This document shows positions 37,001 through 51,004 of a stretch of DNA of 64,000 nt, one piece after another (position 1 is the first letter of the stretch; every line of letters starts with the position of its first letter). The translations under genes were made by a program, and so were the position numbers. The DNA is from Osedax fenrisi. Lineage: Eukaryota > Annelida > Polychaeta > Sabellida > Siboglinidae. The notes under the pieces are model-generated. The model was not told the DNA's origin and searched no databases. It saw nothing but the letters and a program-made list of their open reading frames with translations. The stretch spans positions 29,819,468 to 29,883,467 of the forward strand of contig OZ025244.1 in NCBI GenBank assembly GCA_964019155.1, read 5' to 3'.

Positions 37001-40000
37001 GACACACAATATCTCAAGCACACAATATCTCAGGCACACAATATCTCAGGCACACATTATCTCAGGCACATAATATCTCAGGCACATAATATCTCAGGCA
37101 CACATTATCTCAGGCACACAATATCTCAGGCACACAATATCTCAGGCACACAATATCTCAGGCACACAATATCTCAGGCATACAATATCTCAGTTATACA
37201 TTATCTCATGCACATAATATCTCAGGCACACAATAACTCAGGCACACAATATCTCAGGCACATAATATCTCAGGCACACATTATCTCAGGCACACAATAT
37301 CTCAGGCACACAATATCTCAGGCACACAATATCTCAGGCACACAATATCTCAGGCATACAATATCTCAGTTATACATTATCTCATGCACATAATATCTCA
37401 GGCACACAATAACTCAGGCACACAATATCTCAGGCACATAATATCTCAGGCACACATTATCTCAGGCACACAATATCTCAGGCACACAATATCTCAGGCA
37501 CACAATATCTCAGGCACACAATATCTCAGGCATACAATATCTCAGTTATACATTATCTCATACACACAATATCTCAGGCATACAATATCTCAGGCATACA
37601 ATATCTCAGGTACACAATATATCAGGCACACAATATCTCAGGCATACAATATCTCAGGCACACAATATCTCAGGCACACAATATCTCATGCACACAATAT
37701 CTCAGGCACACAATATCTCATGCACATAATATCTCAGGCACACAATAACTCAGGCACACAATATCTCAGGCACACAATATCTCATGCACACAATATCTCA
37801 TGCACACAATAACTCAGGCACACAATATCTCAGGTACACAATATCTCAGGTACACAATATCTCAGGCACACAATATCTCAGGCACACAATATCTCAGGCA
37901 CACAATATCTCAGGCACACAATATCTCAGGCACACAATATCGCAGGCACACAATATCTCAAGCACACAATATATCAGACACACAATATCTCAGGCACACA
38001 ATATCTCAGGCACACAGTATCTCAGACACACAATATCTCATACACACAATATCTCAGGTACACAATATCTCAGGCACACAATATCTCAGGCACACAATAT
38101 CTCAGGCACACAATTTCTCAGGCACACATTATCTCAGGCACACAATATCTCAGGCACACAATATCTCATGCACACAATATCTCATGCACACAATATCTCA
38201 CGTACACAATATCTCAGCACACATTATCTCAGCACACAATATCTCAGGCACACAATATTTAAGACAACAATTTCTCAGCACACAATATCTCAGGAACACG
38301 ATATCTCAGGCACACAATATCTCATGCACACAATATCTCATGCACAAAATATCTCATGCACACAATATATCAGGCATACAATATCTCAGGTACACAATAT
38401 ATCAGGCACACAATATCTCAGGCACACAATATCTCAGGCATACAATATCTCAGGTACACAATATATCAGGCACACAATATATCAGGCATACAATATCTCA
38501 GGCACACATTATCTCAGGCACACAATATCTCAGGCACACAATATCTCATGCACACAATATATCAGGCACACAATATCTCAGGCACACAATATCTCAGGCA
38601 TACAATATCTCAGCACACAATATATCAGGCACACAATATTTAAGACACACAATTTCTCAGCACACAATATCTCAGGAACACAATATCTCAGGCACACAAT
38701 ATCTCATGCACACAATATCTCATGCACAAAATATCTCATGCACACAATATATCAGGCATACAATATCTCAGGTACACAATATATCAGGCACACAATATCT
38801 CATGCACACAATATCTCATGCACACAATATCTCACGTACACAATATCTCAGCACACATTATCTCAGTACACAATATCTCAGGCACACAATATTTAAGACA
38901 CACCATTTCTCAGCACACAATATCTCAGGAACACAATATCTCAGGCACACAATATCTCATGCACACAATATCTCATGCACAAAATATCTCATGCACACAA
39001 TATATCAGGCATACAATATCTCAGGTACACAATATATCAGGCACACAATATCTCAGGCACACAATATCTCAGGCATACAATATCTCAGGTACACAATATA
39101 TCAGGCACACAATATCTCAGGCACACAATATATCAGGCATACAATATCTAAGGTACACAATATATCAGGCACACAATATCTCAGGCACACAATATATCAG
39201 GCATACAATATCTCAGGTACACAATATATCAGGCACACAATATCTCAGGCACACAATATCTCAGGCATACAATATCTCAGGTACACAATATATCAGGCAC
39301 ACAATATCTCAGGCACACAATATCGCAGGCACACAATATCTCAAGCACACAATATATCAGGCACACAATATCTCAGGCACACAATATCTCAGGCACACAG
39401 TATCTCAGACACACAATATTGCATGCACACAATATCTCAGGCACACAATATCTCAGGCACACAATATCTCAGGCACACAATATCTCGGGCACACAATTTC
39501 TCAGGCACACATTATCTCAGGCACACAATATCTCAGGCACACAATATCTCATGCACACAATATCTCATGCACACAATATCTCACGTACACAATATCTCAG
39601 CACACATTATCTCAGCACACAATATCTCAGGCACACAATATTTAAGACACACAATTTCTCAGCACACAATATCTCAGGAACACAATATCTCAGGCACACA
39701 ATATCTCATGCACACAATATCTCAGGCATACAATATCTCAGGTACACAATATATCAGGCACACAATATCTCAGGCACACAATATCTCAGGCACACAATAT
39801 CTCAGGCACACAATATCTAAGGCACACAATATCTCAGGCACACAATATATCAGGCATACAATATCTCAGGCACACAATAACTCAGGCACATAATATCTCA
39901 GGCACACAATATCTCAGGCACACAATATCTCAGGCACACATTATCTCAGCACACAATATCTCAGGCACACAATATCTCAGGCACATAATATCTCAGGCAC

Positions 40001-40090
40001 ACAATATCTCAGGCACACAATATCTCAGGCACACATTATCTCAGCACACAATATCTCAGGAACACAATATTTAAGACACACAATTTCTCA
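37001..40090. repeat. 3.1-kb minisatellite, 16-bp unit GGCACACAATATCTCA
   Basis: Roughly 190 tandem copies of GGCACACAATATCTCA. Variants (CATACAATATCTCAGG, CACATTATCTCAGG, CACAATATATCAGG, 14-bp CAGCACACAATATCT and a TATTTAAGACACACAATTTC marker) recur in ordered blocks. One marker recurs at 37191, 37367 and 37543, giving a 176-bp (11 x 16) higher-order unit. The unit contains no stop in any plus-strand frame, so long open frames of up to 697 codons arise with a 16-residue repeat (HNISGTQYLRHTISQA). The minus strand has TGA in every unit. No promoter or splice signal suggests translation. It is a tandem array, not CRISPR, because there are no unique spacers. Confidence 0.97.
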
Positions 40091-40439
40091 CGATAATGAA
40101 ACGGTAACACTACGGTAAAAGTAATATTATTAATATCAATAACATAAATAAATAACAAACAATTTAATGTACCATTAGTGATATTATTATTTATTCAACA
40201 TTATAAATCATTAGCTAGCGCACCCCATATTATAATTTATCACACTATATGTCCAGTAGAATACTATATGGAGAGGGTATGCATATTACTTGCATATCAT
40301 ACGGAATATTATATGTATATCAATATAGCATTTTATATGTACTGATACTTAATTTATTAGTTTTATGAACGTAATACGTGCTCCTATCAAATAATAAATT
40401 AACAAATATATAAACAAATAAAACGGTATTTATAAACAT

Positions 40440-40478
<39 letters not shown>

Positions 40479-40689
40479 CTATATGGCAAATAATAAATCA
40501 TGTATAAATAATCTAATATACATCACATATAAAAATAGAATAATGTTTTGTATTTGATTATGCAAAAATTGTATTCTCTTTTAAAATGTAACCACATAAA
40601 ATATGTTACATGGTTTTAATCTACTAAAGCAATATATTTTTATTTACATAAAGTGAATGATGATTTATCATTGATGTATTATTTCTATG
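40091..40689. other. A/T-rich DNA after the minisatellite
   Basis: (TA)n at 40442-40475. No coding sequence was recognised. Confidence 0.35.
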
Positions 40690-41440
40690 TCAATCTCTCT
40701 CATTCCCTCCATTTTAAATTGTAACATCCCTATATATTATATTTTTATTTTCTTCTTCGCGCATATCTTGTAAGTTTCAAATAATGTCACCTACCATCGT
40801 TATATAATTCGTCATATAGAAAATATAAAATTCTACTTCATATGTTCGTTATAAACTCACTTGGTATTTAACTTATTTATTACTGTTATTCCTTATTTTA
40901 CTACCTCCCTGCGTCCTCTCTTACCCCTAGATAACATCATACGATAGTCTATTTGGTCCTTTTAGACTTCACTGCCAGTCAAATAATGAATGCTTCAAAT
41001 TATTCACATACTGTTTCACATGTTAATGCAATCCAGACTTACACTTTTCATACTGACTCATAAACCAATTTATTCTTCCACATCATCCTAAATATCTGAC
41101 ATACTTCTACCACTAATCTCTTCATATGCCTTGTTCACTCTCTATATCTTCAATATCTCAAACTTGTCTGCTCCATCTTCCCATAATATCCAGAAACATA
41201 CATTATATATATAGAATATCTCAATTGTATCAATTATCTCCCATTGTTGAATAAATTAATTTATGCATACGATTTTTTACTTCCCATATTAAAGCATATA
41301 TTTCCTCTATTAAGTTTTTTTCTTTTCTAGTAAAATCGTTCTTTTTATTTTATACTTTTTCTTTTGTTCTCATATATGTTCACTTACGAATATTGTATAT
41401 TCAAGTTGTTATGTTCATAATAAATCCATGTAATTGTTAT
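40690..41440 (+). other. Pyrimidine-skewed block, possible LINE remnant
   Basis: The plus strand is rich in C and T (CTCTCTCATTCCCTCC; GCCTTGTTCACTCTC), as in the LINE at 5330-6960 of the same orientation. Frames are heavily broken, and I could not match a specific RT or endonuclease motif. It may be an old CR1-like fragment. Confidence 0.25.
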
Positions 41441-42149
41441 CATTAATCATAATTTATAACATTAATTATTATATATGATTAATTATAATATATATTAATA
41501 TAATAATATATTATTTTATTTATACAATAGTATATATTGATACAATTTACATAATATACATTTTTTATATTTTCAATTGGAACTATTTTTCTCAAACTAA
41601 ATCTAGATTATTTTAAATAATATATATAAAATGTATTATATACTTTCTAAGTATTATATAAATGTACTGGAACATATATACAATTATTGACTTAAAGTTA
41701 ATTGTATAGCGCAAAAGTTCATCAATTATAATACATCAATGATTACAGAAACTGTAATGACCTCATCACTAACTTTCCTTTAGATTCATTATTTCGTTTC
41801 TTAATTTTATATAACTATTTAATTGTATTTATGTTATAACCATGTTTCCCCTAGATATATACATAATTCGTACCTAATTAGAATAATAAATACTATTTGA
41901 AACTCCGTATATTATCGTTACAATATTATATTATATTATATGAATTTATATAAAACCATGAAGTGATGAATTATAAATAACCTATTTGTAATATATATAT
42001 ATCTAATTAAATACTTTGTATATGCGATTGCATTACACTCTATATTATTACATTCATATATGTATTGGTTTATACCATTTCCACATATGTTTAATGCGCA
42101 TATTATAAAACGTTATTGTTTAATATGATCATTATATATAATAATAAAT

Positions 42150-42955
42150 AAAGTCACAGGAAACCTGCTAGCTATCTCTGACTTAAGTTATGCCGATGAT
42201 ATAGCTTTAATATCAGAAAAAAATTGAGTAAGCCAAATAATTGCTTTCCAGTAGTAGAAATGAATGCTTCAGAAATTGGACTTCAGATAAACTCTAAAAT
42301 ACTAAGATCATGGCTTTCGCTCAAACAAACCTAGTCAATATATGTACTACGTTAAATTCACAAATTACAATAGTTGATAACTTCAAATATCTTGAATCAT
42401 GGATGAGCAGCTCACATAAGGATTTTGAATTCCGTAAAGCACTTGCCTGGAAAGCGTACCACACAATGAAAATGCTTTGAAAATCAAATCTAGCCAAAAT
42501 ACTGAAGATAATAATTGTCAAGGTTACCATAGAAACCATTTTATTATATGGAAGCGAAACCTGGACTATCAACAAATCGCTGGATAAAAGAATTAATGGA
42601 TTATAAACCAAACTTCTTCGCCTTGTTTCAAATGTATCTTGGAAATACAAATGGTCCAATAAGAAACTATATAATGACATGCAAAAAATTACTAACATAA
42701 TATCTATATGTCGTCTAAGTATTGCTGGACACTGTATCCGTCATAATGAAGAGTCTGCCCACAACCTCATATTCTGGGAACCAAAAAGAAAGCGAAAACA
42801 AGGAAGGCGTGTAGTGACCTTTGCCAACAATTTAAAGGAAAATTACTAACTTGGAGGAAATTGATGAAATCATGAATGTGATGATGATGAGAGATGTTTG
42901 GAAGAAATTTGCAAAATCGGGTATAACGAGAGTTCGACTAAGGTAAAGTAAATAA
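42150..42955 (+). mobile_element. CFDP2/RTE-type LINE 3' portion with intact YADD box
   Basis: Begins LLAISDLSYADDIALISEKN, with the catalytic YADD at 42189-42200. Then come QIIAFQ..., NASEIGLQINS, LLYGSETWTINKSLDKRING near 42550, RLSIAGHCIRHNEESAHNLI near 42715, WEPKRKRKQGRR near 42778, and RDVWKKFAKSGITRVRLR at the end. The tail is AAGGTAAAGTAAATAA. The domain order (RT palm, thumb, ETW block, GHC..R block, DR..W..F block) is that of the C-terminal half. Stops and frameshifts interrupt it, and the fingers and endonuclease are missing. Confidence 0.88.
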
Positions 42956-44944
42956 TATATACATATATATATATATATATATTTGTTTATATATACTCCT
43001 TTCACTGTTATCATCAGTGCTATAATTTACTTGATGTCATTCGTAAGGTAAGTATGTTAATTATGTAATAATTCTGAAGATCATATTAGCAATAAATATC
43101 GTGAAATTTCATCACTCGATAATGTTGATGAAGTGATTGATATTAATAACTATTATTAGGCACAATTGTATTTCATAACGACATTACAATAGAATAGCGA
43201 TATTATGTAATCGGTTTGTATTATTGTAAACAATTAAACTTGAGTTAATGAGTGCCTATGTAGATGTGTGTAAGTAATGTAGTGTTTGTTGTAAGTATGT
43301 TCTTAAATAAACGTACAATGGTCGTGGGTATTAATAGCATACTTTATTAGCATTGTATTAATAATTATGGGTTCATTGTTATAATTTAATTAAAATTATA
43401 TATGTATACTTAAAACATCACATAATGCAAGGATAAGATGTAATTAACCTATTAATTGGAAACATCATTTGATTTATTCAAGGACTATACTATTATATTA
43501 TATACTGTTATAGCATAATTATTATAAACCTCATTTTACAATGTTATATAATGATATACTTTATCTCTGTGTAAGCAACAAACAATATACCGATTCAGAT
43601 TGGTAAATTTTGTTGTAAATATTGAGCGTGAATATTTTATGAACTAGATAATTAATTTAATAAAAATTAATAAAAAAAATTAAATTATTGGTGGCTCACT
43701 CAAATTTAATATTAAATATATGGGATATATTAACATGAAGGAGCTATGCGATATTTTTTAACTTCGATTTATCTCATTAAAATGGTTTGTTAAGTTATAT
43801 ATTTAACTATTGTTTGAATTATTTATTTTTCTATAAGAAAAAAATTATTTAATATTTTTTTCAAATTTTCAGGAATTTTCAAATAAATTTCAGAAAAAAA
43901 ATTATTTTAATTTTAATTTGAAAACTTGATCTACAATAAAACATAAAATCATATATCTATTAACATAATGATAATAAATGTATAAGTGTATTATTATAAA
44001 TGTATAAGAAACAAATTTTATTTATAATATAAAAATGGTATTTTATTCACTATAGTAAAATATATTTTAATGTATAAATAAGAGAAATTTTATATTTGAA
44101 AAAAAAAGTTTAAGAAATATTTAAAATAAAATGTATAATCTATTGATTAATAAGGTTATTTCAATTATGTCAATCATTCAATATTTTGTAAAAAAATATT
44201 TCAGTTCTTATCGTAAAATAAATTGAAGAAAAATATATACAACATTTTTATATTATATAAAAAAATTATATTATATATTATAATAATAGTGTATATATAC
44301 TTATTATTTGAATTGATAGTTAGCTCTATTTTGAATGTATATGTTTATAATAAAATTGGCATGTGAATTTAATATATGAAATATCGGTATCTTTTCTATT
44401 TAAAATACTTATAGGCATTTTTACAGCTTTGGCTCAGGTCGAATACTGCCTATAAATATAATAAAGTATACCATTATGGCAGAAGTACTTAATATTTTAT
44501 ATGAATGAAGAATTATTTATACACAGAAATAATGTTAAACGTTCTCTATTGTGTGAAAAAAAGAAAAATATCATAATATATAAAAATAATAACATATTAT
44601 TAGTAAATGATAAATTTAACAATAATATAATCCATTTTTACGAATTAATAATACATTAGATTTAAAAAAATAATAATTTAAATTATTTTTTAGGATATGG
44701 GCAACATATTGATATATGATATATTCTCTATCAATATATGTAAAAACTGAGCCGAATTGTAGGTATGTGTTTAAATTCAATTTCAAAATCATATTTTTGC
44801 GTTTTCTTATTAATAATGTGTATACTTGAAAATGTATGTAACGTTTTTTTTGTATGACGCATGCATATATCATCGTTACCGATATATTCTGAATTTTCAT
44901 ATAATATATTATTTATATCGTATTACTTAATTATATGTACGTCT
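42956..44944. other. A/T-rich DNA, nothing recognised
   Basis: Very A/T-rich, with poly-A/T runs at 43860-44280. No exon or repeat family was recognised. Confidence 0.4.
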
Positions 44945-46440
44945 ATTTACACTCGATAATATTGAATTAGCGATACAAATCTTAAAGTGTGAGAAAACAC
45001 CTGGTATTGGTAATATTTCTGGTGAATTAATTAAATCGGGTGGATCTATGATAACCAGAATCTTCAGACAATTGTATCAACAAATTTTGGAAACTAAAAT
45101 ATGGCCCAAATCATGTACTACAATCGCTAGTAATACCAATATTTATTTGTATCCGCTATTTGTATTATATTCAATATATATTTGCGATTTCAATAAATAG
45201 TATTAACACCAAAGAAAGGAATTCTAAATATATGCTCTAACTATAGAACACTCAGTCTGATAAGCCACCCAAGCAAGATACTACTCAGAATTATTCTGAA
45301 GAAATTAACACCACAGATGGAAACAATCCTTTCAGATTAACAAGCCGGCTTCAGGAAAAACAGAAGTACTGCAGAACATATATTAAATTGTGGATTGATG
45401 ATGATAAAACATATAGACCAACAGATACATTTATATCATAACTTCGTAGACTTCAACAAAATCCTTTGACCGTTTATGGCATGAGGGGTTATGGCATACC
45501 ATGACAACCTATGGTATAAGTAAGGAATTAATCTATATAATATAAGCTCTGTATGCCTCTTGAGGAAGCTTAGCACTAGTTAATAATCAAATAAGAGATC
45601 CATTTTCAACCACAGTAGGTTCGTTAAGGTTGCTTGTTATCTCCTGTACTATTTAATATATTTTTGGAGAAGATAATGCAAGATACACTAAAAGATCATG
45701 ACTCTACTATATATATATATATATATATTTATATTGGATGTAGACCTATCAGCAATATTAGTTTTGCATACGACATAGTCCTCATCGCAGGTTCATCTAA
45801 TGAACTACAAAAACTTACAGACTTGCTGGCAAAAAATGTATCTAGGTATGGAATGGAAATAAGTCATGAAAAGAGTAAGATTTTAATCAATGATCCTGAT
45901 CCGAATAAAGATAATAGTTATAATTTGGAAATAATCATATAAGAAAAAATACAAGATCAAGTCAAATAGTTTAAATGACTTGGGGTTATATTAACAGACA
46001 ATGCTAATAGTAAAAATGAAATAGTAATAATAATTGCCATAATTGTAAGATTGTAAATGATTTGGAAAAGTAGAGAAATAAGTTTTATTAAAAATTAAAT
46101 TGAACCTATACAATTCCTTAATTCTATCCACTCTTTTGAACGGCTGCGAAACATGGACTCTTCGGAAAATCTAAGAAACGATTGAATGCTTTTGAATCTA
46201 AGTCACATAGAAGAATGCTAAACATCGCATATAGAAAACGAAAAACAAATGTATATATCCATGAGGTGTAGATGATATCCAGAATTGGTTCATATGAACG
46301 TTTTTACAGAAAGTGTAAAGGAGAAAAATCTGTGTAGACATGAAAAATTGGCAAATACTATTTTACAATGTCATTTTGAATGTACAAGGAAAAGGGGTCG
46401 CACTAAAAGGAATTGGATGGACAATGTACATGAGTAAACC
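44945..46440 (+). mobile_element. CFDP2/RTE-type LINE, RT region, catalytic Asp lost
   Basis: RT blocks in order: NIELAIQILKCEKTPGIGNI and GELIKSGGSMI at about 44955-45055; SNYRTLSLISHPSKILLRII-like near 45235; QAGFRKNRSTAEHILN near 45340; SPVLFNIFLEKIMQDT near 45637; FAYDIVLIAGSSNELQKLTD at 45763-45822, where the FADD box reads FAYD. After that, GMEISHEKSKILIN, then ETW near 46152, and the C-terminal GRT..NW.DNVH-like end near 46400. Many stops occur. About 90 bp of unrelated sequence (45128-45205) interrupts the frame between IWPKS..TTIAS and the LTPKKG block, and a (TA)n run sits inside at 45708-45729. Confidence 0.88.
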
Positions 46441-46460
46441 GTTATATCTACTCGATCCAT

Positions 46461-47053
46461 ACCGGTTTTTTTTAATATAGCTATATTAGATATCTATATT
46501 CATATAAATATAATTAAATATTATATATATAGGTATGCTTCAATCCACGTAACCTTTAGTTAGCTTAATGATAATAATTTTAAATTCACAATAATTAACG
46601 AAAGGGGGTATATAATTTGAGGTTTCACCTAATATATTATATGTATATCAATAGAAGAATTCGTATAAATAATGACTACTTTTGTAGTTATGCAACTATT
46701 ACCATGTAGTATGCACTGTTAACTATCTATCTATGAACTATTTCGTAGTTCACATTTTAAAATATGAAAAAATATGTTATATATATAAAAAAAAGTTAAA
46801 ATATGTAAGAAAAATTATAAAGTTGTATTATATAACATCTTTAATATGAGTTACAAGACATCGCCATAAGCTATCTTAGATTGGCATTTAAAGATGAGTA
46901 ATCACCTTAGTAATAAAGTAATTAAATAACATATGTGTGCTAGCGGAAGTGTACAATAGTCTATATCTGCTGCAGTAGTGCATTGATGTGAGATTTTACC
47001 GGTTTTTTTTAATATAGCTATATTATATATCTATATTCATATAAATATAATTA

Positions 47054-47094
<41 letters not shown>
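46461..47094. repeat. Direct repeats 537 bp apart
   Basis: ACCGGTTTTTTTTAATATAG and its continuation (ATATCTATATTCATATAAAT, ATAATTAAATATTATATATA) at 46461-46531 recurs almost unchanged at 46998-47065, where it runs into a longer (TA)n array. The interval contains no recognised gene. It might be a pair of short terminal repeats or a segmental duplication. Confidence 0.8.
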
Positions 47095-47097
<3 letters not shown>

Positions 47098-49129
47098 GTA
47101 TACTTGTAAACAACTTGATAGCTTAATATATATAAATATAAATATATAATTTAATATTTTAATATTTTAGATAACACTGTATGAGGTTAGAATAGCAATT
47201 AATGAATTATATATTTTATTACAATTTCAATTTTTATAATTTGGATAATTTCATAAATGATATATCACGATTTTAATTTTAATATTTTCACTTTTTATTA
47301 CTAACTTTATAATAAATAATATTTTATAATTCTTCTTAATCTAATATTTTAATAATTATACTTCATTATATATATATATATATAATGTATTATAAAATTC
47401 ATTAATGGTTAACAAAATATGTATTTCGAAATGCATAATTTAAAACTATTTAAAAGGAGCGCACGGTTAACATTATAGTAAAATGTTTAATTATAACATT
47501 ATTGATGTGTTTATAAAATATCTTATATCTTAATTATCTTAATTTTAAAATTACATAAACATAACATAGATTATTAATATTACATTGATAATTATTTTAA
47601 TGTTAATAATGGATATTACATAATATGACTAAATACGTTCAATATCTAATATTAAGGTTATTCATTTGATTATTTTAATTGTTGTGAATCCACCAATACC
47701 CGCGGTATTTGAAAATGCAATTTTAGTCATATTTTTATTGATACTTCATCCGAATATAATGTATGATACAATATGTAATTATATTTAAATAAGAAAGATC
47801 TTCTAATATACATGGGAAGTGTTATTTATACATAATATTCATAAAATGTTATGTTTGAATTTAATTAAATATTTTATACATATAATTTAATAACACAACA
47901 TTACATTTTTAATTATTACACTTAATAAACAATTTTATTTTAAACTCTTTTCTAGTGTTATTTTAAAGTATATATGTGTGTAAAATAATGCTTACTATTT
48001 TGTAAAAAAAATATATCTAACAACAACTCTATAGATGATTCAACTTTATTTATAGATATATTGTATTTTTATAGTATTGAATATGTTAGTAATAAAATGT
48101 AGTATCCTTATAATATGTGTCAATATTTGTTTCAATTCATTCCTAATGCTACTCTCTAGTATATACATACATATGGTCATTCCATATTAAAAACTCCATT
48201 TATAAATCTTATTAAAAAATCATCTTCTCAAATTATAAAAACTCTCATCACATATTAATATTTAATTTTTTTCTGAAATTTTAGAATATATTTTGGATAA
48301 CACAATATTTAACTTGTACATTTTACAATCATATATCCAATATTGTTGTGTGTATTTATCCCATATAATTCCGTGTATTGTCTAACTATTTAATTCTGGA
48401 TCAGGGGATATATTGGATGGCAAGGAAATGGGCGGATGTTATTTTATATTATTACTCGTTCTAAATGTACTGCGATCATGGTATTCGGGGTTTTAACCAC
48501 TCCTATATATGCATCTTCAGATTATATTTTTATATGTGTACGTGATACATAATACCTACATGATACATATATATGACCATTGGAACGACTTAATTCAAAG
48601 TAAAGTGATAACAGGTTTTATATATAGGACTATATATATTTCTTGAAATTGAATTTTCAGGTATTTGCCAGGTATTTAAATGTATTCACTATTTTTTTGA
48701 TATAAATAATTTATAATTCAAACTTATGAATATTGGTTAATATTAATGAAGTTATATAATCATGATGTACACTAGATATATGACAAGTTTGTAAACGTAC
48801 TACATCATCACTAAATCATCTCTTGCACTTAACCGAACTACTTTGTCGTACCATCAGAACTTTAATTAAACACTATTATAGTATATTGTATAATTTATAT
48901 ATATATATTATATTATATTTCAGTATAATAGTGAGTTGTTCACTATATATATTGTACATTTTATAAAATTATAACTTTATTATATGATATTTATAAATAA
49001 TATAGGGTATATAATTATATGTTTAAACAACAACAAAACAATGATTATTCTGACAATGACGATAAACCATTATGTAAGATACAGTAAAAATCATCATGCA
49101 AGCATATATATTAATCAATATAAATCGAT
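47095..49129. other. Intergenic A/T-rich DNA
   Basis: No gene recognised. A G/C-richer patch at 48395-48500 is open for 36 codons on the plus strand (GGCYFILLLVLNVLRSW looks membrane-like) but has no start, partner exon or homology. Confidence 0.3.
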
Positions 49130-49838
49130 TTAATCAGCCGAAGTAACTACGAACTCTACTTACTAACCGATAGAATAGCTAAACATGCAGGTAATTATGG
49201 TTTGGAAGTCCGTAGTGAAAACAGAAAACCATCGTAATTAGTAACAAACATATTATATATCCATATACATTCTAAGCTCATAATGAATGGAGAACAGCTG
49301 GGAGAAGAAATACAATTCAAATATCTAGGTGCTACACTCAAAAAATACAATTCTTGCTAAGGAGAAAAAGGAATAAGATAGATACTTCAATATTAGCAAT
49401 AGTAAGACTTAATAAGATATGGACAAACAAAAAGATTAACTTCACCTTAAGTACAATCTATATAAATATGTAATACATTCGATATTTGTATATGACAATA
49501 AATAAATAACGTATTTGTAAAAGAAAAATGATATCACTGGTTTGAGAGTATTTCCATCGTATCGCCATAGTAAAGAACCCAAAATGTTGTTGGTTCAGTC
49601 ACAACACTTACCACAATTATCTAGAAAAATAATCCTACAAGGCAAAGCAAAAGGCAAAAGAAAACAAGGGCAACCAACGTTAAACTTATTTCATAATATT
49701 TATAATTGGACATCTAAGAAATTTGACGAATTCTTGTTAATGACGCTAGACGAGATGATTGGATATGTTATTGTATACAAATAAGTGTTTAGGTTCCCCC
49801 TATTGTCTACGATTACAGAGTAACGGGATTAAAGTAAA

Positions 49839-49845
<7 letters not shown>
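49130..49845 (+). mobile_element. CFDP2/RTE-type LINE 3' fragment
   Basis: It carries TDRIAKHAGNYGLEVRSENR near 49168, the thumb motif IQFKYLGATLKKYNS near 49313, then after a gap IILQGKAKGKRKQGQPTLNL and a NW..K.FDEFL stretch (49630-49730). ILQGK..GKR..G.P is the usual C-terminal signature of this LINE type. It ends GTAACGGGATTAAAGTAAAG, then (TA)n, paralleling the 3' end of the copy at 19375. Confidence 0.82.
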
Positions 49846-49874
<29 letters not shown>

Positions 49875-49966
49875 TTATGAAGAATATAATATACCCCTAA
49901 CAATTTTAAATTAGTGGGTATATACCCAGCCCTTCAGTTCCGTTAGCTATATGTATATACATAAAC

Positions 49967-50006
<40 letters not shown>

Positions 50007-50807
50007 GGATTGAGGTTTTATGTATATTTTATCTATTTTCTTGGTTATTTTAGCTGCATTACATCCTGTATTTAGCCTATAAAACATCACCTACCTTTCT
50101 TAGTACACACATTTATAGATTCATTTTCTATCGCATAATCAAATTTCTTATTTAATCAAATAATCAAATAAATATTTGTATTCAAAATTATGTTTACATT
50201 ATTTAGTTAAGTATAAATACTTATTTGAATCATATTATAATAATGACTCCATTATTAAATATTATATATTATATAATTATAAAATAGTGTATGGATACAG
50301 TATATATAAAATAATTATCAATAATTATTTGCATTTTATATAACAACATATTTACACAATTATTACATTAAAGAGGCAATATGAACTAACGTGTAATTAT
50401 ATCACATACCGATTACATACCATCATTATTATATTTGTATTCTATTGCGAAATACATTTATTAATGTATTAATAGTTATTAATATCAATCACTGCTTCGA
50501 CATTATTGAGTGATGAAATGTCACGATCATTATTTATATTATCATCACCATGACATAAACATACACATAGTCTGGTGTATATGTCATACGAGTGTCATCG
50601 AGTAATTTATATCACTGCAGTCATGATGATAATTATTAATACTCACACACACACATATATATAGAATATTAATTATATTTTACAAAATGGTATGAAACTA
50701 ATATATATATATATTTATATATAATTTGGCTCAATACGATAATGAAGAGGTCGACAAATTCATTTTTAATATTCCATATATTTTTTTATTTTTTACACCC
50801 TTCTAAG

Positions 50808-50855
<48 letters not shown>

Positions 50856-51004
50856 CTTTATAAAGTTGTATCGATTATTTGCAAATTAAAATATTCGCTT
50901 ACTACAATATCATTAAAACTAATTCATAATTCATATGTTCTACATCATCTAAATTAGTGTAATACTGTATTGTCAACTACATATATATAATCTAAATTAT
51001 ATAT
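49846..51004. other. A/T-rich DNA with TA arrays
   Basis: TA arrays at 49840-49868, 49968-49996 and 50811-50851. A small dyad, GGGTATATACCC, lies at 49916-49927. No gene was recognised. Confidence 0.4.

Noticed and set aside
37384..39893. Very long plus-strand open frames (up to 697 codons) as a repetitive structural protein
   Set aside because: They arise because the 16-bp satellite unit lacks stops in all three frames. All three frames are open at once, starts are only variant units with ATG, and no promoter, splice site or non-repetitive coding flank is present.
37001..40090. CRISPR array
   Set aside because: The repeats are contiguous 16-bp units without unique spacers, in a eukaryotic spliced-gene context.
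42321..42698. 125-codon minus-strand ORF
   Set aside because: It is antisense to a clear plus-strand LINE RT with YADD and ETW blocks.
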